Shown piece by piece: positions 1 through 5,723 of a DNA stretch of 6,540 bases (within the stretch, counting starts at the first letter, position 1; each line of letters opens with the position of its first letter). Position numbers and translations under genes: made by a program. Location: assembly GCA_018056145.1 (NCBI GenBank), contig JAGPGE010000343.1, positions 1-6,540 of the forward strand, read 5' to 3'. This stretch comes from Armatimonadota bacterium. Lineage in GTDB: Bacteria > Armatimonadota > Zipacnadia > Zipacnadales > JABUFB01. The notes beneath the pieces are model-generated. The model did not search any database and was not told the origin of the DNA. It saw nothing but the letters and a program-made list of their open reading frames with translations.

Positions 1-1083
1 CAGCCGCCGCACCGGGTAATACGCGAACAGCGCCACCGCGCGCGGGTTCTCGCTGCGCCGGATCGACGATTGCTGGTAGGTGCGCGAGTTCAGGATCAGC
101 CGGTAGATGTGCTGCAGATTGAAGCCTGACGCGACCAGCTCCCGCTCCAGATACGCAAGAAGCCGGGGATTGGACGGCGGGTTGTCCGGGCGGATATCAT
201 CGGGCTCATGGATGATCCCCCGGCCCATGAGCCACGACCAGATGCGGTTCACGATGTTCCGCGCGAACCACGGGTTGTCCGGGTCAGTCAGCCAGTCCGC
301 GAAGGCGACTCGCGGGTCATCCCCCGGCGCGATGGTCGTTTTCGTGCCGTCCGGGAACACCACGTCCAGTGGGGTGTTTGCATCCAGGCTGACGGTGACA
401 ATCTCTTCCTTCCATTCGCCGGTCTTCTTGTACGCGACTCGCGAGAAGAAGGCGGCCATGTCCGCTCGCCGCGCTTCATCCCATGTCGCAAGGCGGGTTC
501 CCATGAATGTGAGGGCAACCGCTTCCGCCAGCGCCAACGGTTCCCGGCCCTGCACGGCCCGCATGAAGTTCACCGGCGGCACCCGGAAGTTGCTGCCGTT
601 CGAGGTCAGCAACTCACGCGCGAACTGGTCGTATGGGCGGTTCTCGCGGATCGCCTCGCGCACCCAGTGGTGATAAGCCTGCACCGCATTGGGCCACAGG
701 TTCACCGGAAACTCCGCCTTGATGCGCAGGAGGTCCCCCCACTTGAGAGACCAATAGTCGGCGAACTCATCGCGCTGAATCAGTTCATCAATGAGCCGCG
801 CGCGCTTGTCTGGAGATGCCTCCTGCAGGAATCGGCGCACCCGGTCGGGCTCGGGCAGTGTGCCGATGACGTCCAGGTAGGCCCGGCGCAGGAAGACCTC
901 GTCCGAACAGGGGTACGCCGGCTCAATCGCCTCCTCACGCAGCGCGGAAAGCACCAGGCCATCCAGTTCGCTGGCCGGCATGCTCCAGTCCTGAACCTCG
1001 AAGGGAGCCACTGCCTGCGCCAAAGCCGCGGTTGACATGAGGAGCGCGAGAAGAATCGAGGCCGGCAGGCTGGGCTGTCTCAT
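1..1083 (-). CDS. Secreted DUF1549/DUF1553 (PSCyt2/PSD1-type) protein, C-terminus cut by window edge
   Basis: The minus-strand frame is open from ATG at 1083 to the left edge, giving 361 residues without a stop. Residues 1-22 form a signal peptide (LPASILLALLMSTAALA, cleavage near ALA|Q), so the protein is exported. DUF1549 spans about 33-230, with FLRRAYLDVIGTLPEPD at 64-80, SPDKRARLIDELI at 90-102 and ADYWSLKWGDLLR at 108-120. DUF1553 starts near 258, with NPWFARNIVNRIWSWLMGRG at 270-289, NPPSNPRLL at 301-309 and LNSRTYQQSS at 331-340; its remainder lies outside the window. Such proteins are very common in Planctomycetota and relatives, usually beside exported enzymes; their biochemical role is unknown. 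No N-terminal cytochrome c domain is present, and the cysteine/histidine CxxCHxHP segment usual around residues 197-205 is missing. The start is uncertain: in-frame ATGs also lie at 1119 and 1221. I prefer 1083 because it puts the signal peptide at the N-terminus, although no clear Shine-Dalgarno precedes it. Family assignment is firm, function is not. Confidence 0.9.
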   Translation of the reverse strand, partial: MRQPSLPASILLALLMSTAALAQAVAPFEVQDWSMPASELDGLVLSALREEAIEPAYPCSDEVFLRRAYLDVIGTLPEPDRVRRFLQEASPDKRARLIDELIQRDEFADYWSLKWGDLLRIKAEFPVNLWPNAVQAYHHWVREAIRENRPYDQFARELLTSNGSNFRVPPVNFMRAVQGREPLALAEAVALTFMGTRLATWDEARRADMAAFFSRVAYKKTGEWKEEIVTVSLDANTPLDVVFPDGTKTTIAPGDDPRVAFADWLTDPDNPWFARNIVNRIWSWLMGRGIIHEPDDIRPDNPPSNPRLLAYLERELVASGFNLQHIYRLILNSRTYQQSSIRRSENPRAVALFAYYPVRRL

Positions 1084-1233
1084 TGGGTGAATTGCGACTT
1101 CCAGGATTTGCCCGCTCATGATGGTAAGAACATCGGCGCGGGATAGCCGTTCCAGCAGCAACAAGGGTTTGAGCCCCGAACCGACGAAATCGTCAGTTCT
1201 AGAAGTCTTCACTGGTTTCATTTCGCCTCGCGC

Positions 1234-1251
1234 CCAGGCATTCCTGCCTGG
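1234..1251. repeat. Perfect inverted repeat: 7-bp stem, 4-base loop
   Basis: CCAGGCA-TTCC-TGCCTGG is a perfect 7-bp stem with a 4-base loop. Read on the minus strand the loop is GGAA, which fits the stable GNRA tetraloop pattern, so the structure would be best formed in RNA made toward the DUF1549 gene. No T-run follows on either strand (the plus side continues CCGTCTTAG), so it is not a standard intrinsic terminator. It could be a dispersed palindromic (REP-like) repeat or a 5'-leader hairpin. Only one copy is visible here. Confidence 0.6.
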
Positions 1252-1274
1252 CCGTCTTAGGCGAATGTGACGAC

Positions 1275-1281
1275 GGGAGGA
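1275..1281 (+). promoter_or_regulatory. Shine-Dalgarno fixing the start at 1288
   Basis: GGGAGGA lies 7 bases (counted from GGGAGG) before ATG 1288. It supports this ATG over the in-frame GTG at 1267, which lies upstream of the site and would add seven residues before the signal peptide. Confidence 0.8.
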
Positions 1282-1287
1282 CAACCA

Positions 1288-2040
1288 ATGGACCGCCTCC
1301 GCTTACGCGCAATCCCGTTGGGCCTGGTGGCGTTGCTGCTCCTCGCTGCAAACAGCATGTCACATGCCCAGGGAACCTGTATTCTGAAGCTGGACCCCAC
1401 GGGCCTGATCACCATCTCCAGGGGCGGTGTGGACGCGGGCGTCATTGAGCTCAACGCCCACGGACCCAACTGGCAACACGCGCCTCAGAAGAGCGCCACC
1501 GGGCAGATAAGCAGTCTTTCCGCCAATGCCGGCAAGCGAGTCACAGGCGCTCTGCCGATCCCCAACACCACCGCCGGGGCCGCCATCAGGTTCGTCGAGA
1601 CGGTACGGCCCCTGCCGCAAGGCGCGAACCTGACCTACGACCTCGCCATGGGCGCGGATATGAAGCTCAGTGGGGTGCAGGTCTCAGTGCTCCTGCCGGT
1701 GGCCCTGTTCGCCGGCAGGGAGATCGTAGTCTCGCGCCCTGACAACGACCCCGAGGTTGTGGTGATGCCCGAGGAGCAGGGCACCCGCAACTTCCAGCTC
1801 TGGCGCGGGGACGGAGCGAAGATCGAGGTCGCCAAAGGCACGCCCGAAGCGATGACCATACAGTTCCGGGCTGCGGCGGATGTGGTCATTCAGGACCTGC
1901 GCCAGTGGGAGCAGCAGGTCTTCGAGATCCGCTTCCCGGCGGTTATGGAAGACCCCGGGAGAGACGTCTTCGCCGACGACAGGCTGCACCTGGACGTCAC
2001 TGTGTCCTTCCCGGACCCGGTCACACTCCAAGTGCCGTAG
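1288..2040 (+). CDS. Secreted protein of unknown function, beta-rich, 250 residues
   Basis: I do not recognise this family. The ATG at 1288 has a strong Shine-Dalgarno. The N-terminus is a clear signal peptide: basic MDRLRLR, hydrophobic LGLVALLLLAANSMS, and SHA|Q cleavage near residue 27. A lone cysteine at residue 31 is not in a lipobox, so a lipoprotein is unlikely. No transmembrane segment follows. The mature part alternates short hydrophobic strands with Gly/Pro/Asn turns, for example LSGVQVSVLLPVALFAGREI and LHLDVTVSFPDP near the end, as in an all-beta sandwich. It has no cysteine pairs, obvious catalytic motif or repeats. The gene stands 72 bases before a secreted glycosidase on the same strand, which suggests co-expression and a role in binding or processing the same glycan outside the cytoplasm. 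That role is inference. A mutarotase-like or accessory carbohydrate-binding fold is possible but not shown. Confidence 0.8.
   Translation: MDRLRLRAIPLGLVALLLLAANSMSHAQGTCILKLDPTGLITISRGGVDAGVIELNAHGPNWQHAPQKSATGQISSLSANAGKRVTGALPIPNTTAGAAIRFVETVRPLPQGANLTYDLAMGADMKLSGVQVSVLLPVALFAGREIVVSRPDNDPEVVVMPEEQGTRNFQLWRGDGAKIEVAKGTPEAMTIQFRAAADVVIQDLRQWEQQVFEIRFPAVMEDPGRDVFADDRLHLDVTVSFPDPVTLQVP
1692..1719. repeat. 8-bp inverted repeat inside the secreted-protein gene
   Basis: CCTGCCGG at 1692-1699 and CCGGCAGG at 1712-1719 are perfect reverse complements separated by 12 bases. The repeat is wholly within coding sequence (around LLPVALFAGRE) and is probably a by-product of GC-rich codons; no T-tract follows. 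Confidence 0.35.
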
Positions 2041-2062
2041 GCACCCACGCCGCGGCAGGCGA

Positions 2063-2081
2063 GGCAATCTCGACCATTGCC
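2063..2081 (+). other. Small hairpin in the gap between the two plus-strand genes
   Basis: GGCAAT at 2063-2068 pairs perfectly with ATTGCC at 2076-2081 around a 7-base loop. It lies in the 72-base space between the stop at 2040 and the start at 2113. It has no downstream T-run, so it does not look like an intrinsic terminator. It could be a processing or mRNA-stability element that adjusts the ratio of the two products, or chance. Confidence 0.4.
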
Positions 2082-2100
2082 AATCAGCCACATGGGCTAC

Positions 2101-2106
2101 AGGGAG
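2101..2106 (+). promoter_or_regulatory. Shine-Dalgarno fixing the start at 2113
   Basis: AGGGAG lies 6 bases before ATG 2113. The in-frame TTG at 2077 and ATG at 2092 both lie upstream of this site and would put up to 12 extra residues before the signal peptide, so 2113 is chosen. Confidence 0.8.
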
Positions 2107-2112
2107 ACACCG

Positions 2113-4530
2113 ATGGATAGCTTGACAGTGATCACATTCGCGGTCATCGCACTCACAATCGCGCTCACGCCTGTGGTCGCCCAGGACGATCCATCGGCCT
2201 TCTGGCGTCCCGGGCAGGTGCGCGAGCTCTTCATTTCCGGCCTTCCGGCCGATGCCGAGAGCCTGGAGATGTGGGCGCAGAACGGCGTCAACTGCGTCAC
2301 CGGCGTCAACCCGGAACTGGCTCACGCGGCAGGTCTACGGACCCGCACGTGGTTCACCATGAACTACATGGACAGCCGCTGGTTGCCCGAAGACCGCATC
2401 AGGACCATGGCGGCGGTCCATGCAGACGGCTCCTTCGCTCGGCCCTTCGACCCCCTCTTCCCCACCGTCGGGCAGTATGGCTGGACCGCCTGCATCAACA
2501 ACCCCCTGTGGATCGAGCGCTCCCAGGAGGAGTTCCGGAAGAAGGCCCGAGACGGCTACGACGGCTGCCACATCGACTTCGCGTCCCATTACGAAAACTG
2601 CTTCTGCGACCACTGCAAGGCCGCGTGGGCGGACTGGGCGCCCGGGCACGGCGTGGGAGCTCTGGACCTGCCCGCCGCCTCGAACTCCGGGGACCTGCGG
2701 GTGCGCATGCTCTTGCGCGAGTTCCGCATCCAGCGCGTGATGGCGTTCCTCAAGGGTCTGGAAACCGCCGCGCGGGAGATCAACCCGGCGTTCGCCAACG
2801 ACGGGACCTGGCATCACGACAATGGCAGCACCTACCAGTGGGCATACGGCGACCACTTCGACCTGATGTGCATCGAGGGCACCACTTTTGGACCATTCCC
2901 GCCCGCGAGCACCCAGGTCCCCTGGCTCAAGTTGGCCCACGTTCTCTCACGCCGGCCGGATCACGAACCGGTTGCGATGTCCGTCACCTATCACCTCCTG
3001 CCCGACGAGAAGGGCACCATCCACCACGGGCGCATGGCCGCCGACCGGGTCCGCGTCACACTGGGCGAAATCATCAGCGAAGGCGCGGTCTCCTGGTTGG
3101 GACTCGGAGGCCCCGGCACCGGGAACCTGCTCAGGGAGCACCAGGACCTCGTCAAAGCCTATTTCCGCACCGCGCGGGACCTGGAACCCGCACTCACGGG
3201 CGCCCGGGAGATCGCCGAAGTCGGCCTGCTCTTCTCGGCGAAGTCGTACCTTCTCAGCAGCGCCTCGCGCACCCAGTTGTACGCATTCACCCAGGCACTC
3301 ATGAAGCGCCACATCCCGTACCGGATCGTCTCCGATGTGGGCCTGACCGCCGAGGCTTTGAGTGACCTGCCGGCCCTGGTTCTCCTGGACAGCCGCGTGC
3401 TCAGCGACCAAGCCTGCGCCGCGGTTGACCAGTACCTCCGCGACGGTGGGCAGGCGCTCGTCATGGGCGATGACACGGCAACTCTCACCCCCGACTGGCG
3501 GCCTCGCGAAGACCGCCCTGAGTTCGCCATTGCCCCGGTGAGCGAGGAACTGCGCACCAGCCGCGACCTGGGCAAGGGCAAGGTGTACTACTCCCTGGAG
3601 AAGCTGTTCGAAGTCAAGCAGCTAGGCGCTTCGCAGAACGTGATCTTGAACCACACCGAACCGGTCAAGTATGCCATTGAGGGCTGGTCGAAGTCCGAGG
3701 CGGTCACGGGCAGCCGGGACAGCAACTACTCCCTATACGTGGACTTCACTCGCGCTGACGGCTCGAATCTTTGGGGCCAGGTGGCCACTTTCGACACCGG
3801 CACCCACGACTGGCAGTTCTCGCGCACCATCATTGCGGACGAGCGGCCCATGCGCAGCGCCAATGTGCACATTATCTTCCGCAACCACGGCGGTGCCGCG
3901 TGGTTCAGGAACGTGCGATTCGGCGTCTGGGACGAGGAGAAACAGCAGATCGTGGAAAACCTCCTGAGCAACCGCTTCCAGGACAAGGGGGGCAAGGTCT
4001 TCGGGGCCGCGGAGTCCGAAGGCGCCGGCGTCTGGTACCCGTATCAGGAGGGCTACGAACTGGAAAACATGCTGGAGCAGGGCTGGTGGGTGAAGACCTC
4101 CGCCGCGCGCGGGCTCAGCGTGGCCCCAATGAACCAACCCGTCGGCCCGGATGAAGAGGCCATCCTCGAGCTTCTCCAGCCGCTGCTCCCCGAAAGCCGC
4201 TGCCTTGAGATCACCGGCCAGGGCGCCGATCTAGTCTGCGCCAATCTCACCCGCAGCGGCAACCGCATCGCCCTCCATCTCATCAACTACGCCGCGGAGT
4301 TGCACCCGGACCTTCCCGAGCTTGAGCAACAGGCGCAGGAACACAGCGTTCCGGCGAAGGACCTGGTCATCCGGCTAAGCCTGCCGGGGGTTTCCCTGCG
4401 TGCGGGCAGCGCGAAGCTGCACTACCCCGAAGGCGAGCCGGCAGTTGAGTTCCACTCGATACCCAACGGAGTCGAAGTCCGCTTGAGCGAACTGGCGCAG
4501 TACGCCGCGCTGACCTGGGAGGCCGAGTAA
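2113..4530 (+). CDS. Secreted GHL6/GH42-like glycosidase with GATase-like, CBM-like and C-terminal beta domains
   Basis: This 805-residue protein has a signal peptide at 1-23 (TIALTPVVA|Q). Residues about 27-350 look like a TIM barrel of the hypothetical glycosyl hydrolase 6 / GH42-like type: ACINNPLWIE at 126-135, GYDGCHIDF at 148-156, CFCDHC at 163-168 and DLMCIEG at 250-256. D155 and E255 sit where the acidic residues of such barrels occur and are candidate catalytic residues; the CxCxxC cluster may bind a metal. About 366-456 resembles the beta-galactosidase trimerisation (class I glutamine amidotransferase-like) domain: EVGLLFS at 369-375, then LVLLDSRVLSD and GGQALVMGDD. About 517-612 resembles a CBM4/9-type sandwich (GTHDWQ 563-568, FRNHGGAAWF 589-598). 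The C-terminal beta domain has HLINY at 722-726. It probably hydrolyses a glycan outside the cytoplasm; substrate unknown. It is likely co-transcribed with the gene ending at 2040. The superfamily is reasonably sure; the precise GH family and the catalytic residues are inferred. Confidence 0.8.
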   Translation: MDSLTVITFAVIALTIALTPVVAQDDPSAFWRPGQVRELFISGLPADAESLEMWAQNGVNCVTGVNPELAHAAGLRTRTWFTMNYMDSRWLPEDRIRTMAAVHADGSFARPFDPLFPTVGQYGWTACINNPLWIERSQEEFRKKARDGYDGCHIDFASHYENCFCDHCKAAWADWAPGHGVGALDLPAASNSGDLRVRMLLREFRIQRVMAFLKGLETAAREINPAFANDGTWHHDNGSTYQWAYGDHFDLMCIEGTTFGPFPPASTQVPWLKLAHVLSRRPDHEPVAMSVTYHLLPDEKGTIHHGRMAADRVRVTLGEIISEGAVSWLGLGGPGTGNLLREHQDLVKAYFRTARDLEPALTGAREIAEVGLLFSAKSYLLSSASRTQLYAFTQALMKRHIPYRIVSDVGLTAEALSDLPALVLLDSRVLSDQACAAVDQYLRDGGQALVMGDDTATLTPDWRPREDRPEFAIAPVSEELRTSRDLGKGKVYYSLEKLFEVKQLGASQNVILNHTEPVKYAIEGWSKSEAVTGSRDSNYSLYVDFTRADGSNLWGQVATFDTGTHDWQFSRTIIADERPMRSANVHIIFRNHGGAAWFRNVRFGVWDEEKQQIVENLLSNRFQDKGGKVFGAAESEGAGVWYPYQEGYELENMLEQGWWVKTSAARGLSVAPMNQPVGPDEEAILELLQPLLPESRCLEITGQGADLVCANLTRSGNRIALHLINYAAELHPDLPELEQQAQEHSVPAKDLVIRLSLPGVSLRAGSAKLHYPEGEPAVEFHSIPNGVEVRLSELAQYAALTWEAE

Positions 4531-4565
4531 GCCGGACCCGGCCGCGGTCACAGGATACCTCGCGG
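4531..4565. other. Convergent 35-base gap with a 10-bp direct repeat
   Basis: This gap separates the stop of the glycosidase gene (plus) from the stop of the URO-D-like gene (minus). CGCGGTCACA occurs at 4543-4552 and again at 4561-4570, an 18-base period; the second copy covers the TGA of the minus-strand gene. GCCGG-AC-CCGGC at 4531-4542 could form only a very short stem. There is no T-tract on either strand, so no intrinsic terminator can be called. Confidence 0.45.
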
Positions 4566-5723
4566 TCACATCCGCGGGAATTCACCTTCGGGGTTGTTGC
4601 AGACCTCGTGCAGCAATGTCATGAACTTGCACAGGGCCGGGAAGGTGACCAGCGGCTGGATGCCGTGGTCTCCATTCGGAAAGTACCCTCCCCGTGCCAG
4701 CAGCGGCGGTGCCTTGCTCAGGATCTCCGCTTCGATCATGCCCTCATTGCCCGCGTTGACGCTCTCTTTTTCCAGCCAGCCGAACAGCACGAAGTCGGGG
4801 TGCCGCTGCCTCAAAGCGAACAGGTCGTTGCCCGCCTTCACCTCATACGGGTACATGCCATTCACGCCGTATGACACCGCGAGGGCCGTGAACTCCATGG
4901 CGTTGCCATCCGTGTCCACCGCTACCAGGTCCGCCTCGTTTGCATGGGCGCAGTCGCACACTGCCTCATAATGCGGCCCAAAGAACTCGTGGAACTGCGC
5001 GGGTGACAGCAGCATCCCGTGGTTGTAGCACAGGTCCTCGCCCATCGCTACGATCTCCGGCCGCAGGCGCTCGATGAGCGGGAAAACATCTTGCCGGACG
5101 CGCTCCAACTGCCAGCCCACCATGTCGTGCACCAGTTCCGGGTCATCGTAGAAGGCAAGGCTGGCCGCGGCCGGGCCCATCAATCCGCGCACCATCCCGT
5201 ACCCCCCGCTGGCCCCGATGCACAGCGGCCTGTCCCGCTGGTCGAACCGCCGGCAATTGGCTTCCATGTCCTCCGCGGACATGAACTGCGTGGGCGTGTG
5301 TCGCGCCTTGTACAGCTCCCAGGAGTCCCGGTCGCGCACCGGATAGCGCACGAACTCCGGCATGCTGTAGGTGACGTCATTGTCGATGACCTGCCGGGTC
5401 ACCGACCCGTCCTCGCACTCGATGATCTCGAAGCCGTCCTCCACACGCCTCGTGGACCGAAACCCTTCCGCGCCCCACGAGAGCCCGAAGTCGATCGCGA
5501 TGGGCCCCGTGGTGCCCCAGTAGCGCATCCAGCCCTCGGGGTTGTGGTACTGCCAGCCGTGGAAGCTGCCGCCGATGTCAGGCATACCGGTGGCGAGCAG
5601 CCGTTCATAGGTCAAGCGCATGCAGCCCCAACTCATCCCCGGCGCCCCGGGAAAGCCGAATATCGGCACATAGTCAGGCTGCTCAAAGTGCACCACCGCT
5701 CTGAAGCGCTCCAGGTCGTTCAC
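4566..5723 (-). CDS. Uroporphyrinogen decarboxylase (URO-D) superfamily protein, non-heme type
   Basis: This 385-residue protein is about the usual length for the superfamily. Landmarks are the N-terminal LERFRAVVHFEQPDYVP at 4-20, GLMGPAAASLAFYDDPELV at 180-198, EDLCYNHGMLLSPAQFHEFF at 229-248, VDTDGN at 269-274 and the C-terminal GGYFPNGDHGIQP at 345-357. There is no signal peptide, so it is cytoplasmic. The RQAGRY-type motif of heme-pathway URO-D is absent from the N-terminus, so heme synthesis is unlikely. Corrinoid methyltransferases of this superfamily (MtaA/MtbA type) bind zinc through HxC at the VDTDGN position; here it is DTD, arguing against that chemistry too. Such divergent members are often found beside sugar-catabolism genes in Planctomycetota-like bacteria, but their reaction is not established. 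It starts with GTG directly after the stop of the oxidoreductase gene, so the two are coupled. Family firm, function unknown. Confidence 0.88.
   Translation of the reverse strand: MNDLERFRAVVHFEQPDYVPIFGFPGAPGMSWGCMRLTYERLLATGMPDIGGSFHGWQYHNPEGWMRYWGTTGPIAIDFGLSWGAEGFRSTRRVEDGFEIIECEDGSVTRQVIDNDVTYSMPEFVRYPVRDRDSWELYKARHTPTQFMSAEDMEANCRRFDQRDRPLCIGASGGYGMVRGLMGPAAASLAFYDDPELVHDMVGWQLERVRQDVFPLIERLRPEIVAMGEDLCYNHGMLLSPAQFHEFFGPHYEAVCDCAHANEADLVAVDTDGNAMEFTALAVSYGVNGMYPYEVKAGNDLFALRQRHPDFVLFGWLEKESVNAGNEGMIEAEILSKAPPLLARGGYFPNGDHGIQPLVTFPALCKFMTLLHEVCNNPEGEFPRM

Larger units (their letters stand above)
1084..1287. other. Divergent intergenic region (204 bases)
   Basis: This is the region between the minus-strand DUF1549/DUF1553 gene and the plus-strand secreted protein gene, so it should hold promoters for both. 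I see no convincing sigma-70 -35/-10 pair on either strand. It does contain a perfect 7-bp inverted repeat at 1234-1251 and the Shine-Dalgarno of the plus-strand gene at 1275-1281. The minus-strand frame of the DUF1549 gene stays open from 1083 up to an ATG at 1221, so part of the region could encode an N-terminal extension. Confidence 0.6.

Noticed and set aside
208..1035. Long plus-strand open frame (275 codons)
   Set aside because: It is antisense to the DUF1549/DUF1553 gene, whose family motifs are unmistakable. The frame is rich in Arg/His/Pro/Val with no recognisable motif, as expected of a GC-rich shadow.
1084..1287. Sigma-70 promoters for the divergent genes
   Set aside because: No hexamer pair with acceptable match and spacing on either strand; calling one would be a guess.
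1378..1380. Cysteine 31 as a lipoprotein anchor in the unknown secreted protein
   Set aside because: The residues before it (AQGT) do not fit a lipobox, and a normal signal-peptidase site (SHA|Q) is present just upstream.
2271..3365. Long plus-strand open frame (364 codons) overlapping the glycosidase gene
   Set aside because: Arg/Pro/Gly/His-rich composition in another frame of a gene with a clear signal peptide and domains; a shadow of high GC.
4521..4543. Possible terminator hairpin (GGCCG...CGGCC) at the end of the glycosidase gene
   Set aside because: Only a 5-bp stem with a 13-base loop overlapping the stop codon, and no T-tract follows.
4566..5723. Assignment as hemE (heme-pathway uroporphyrinogen decarboxylase)
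   Set aside because: The N-terminal Arg-rich porphyrin-binding motif is missing and the context is sugar-related, so only the superfamily can be named.
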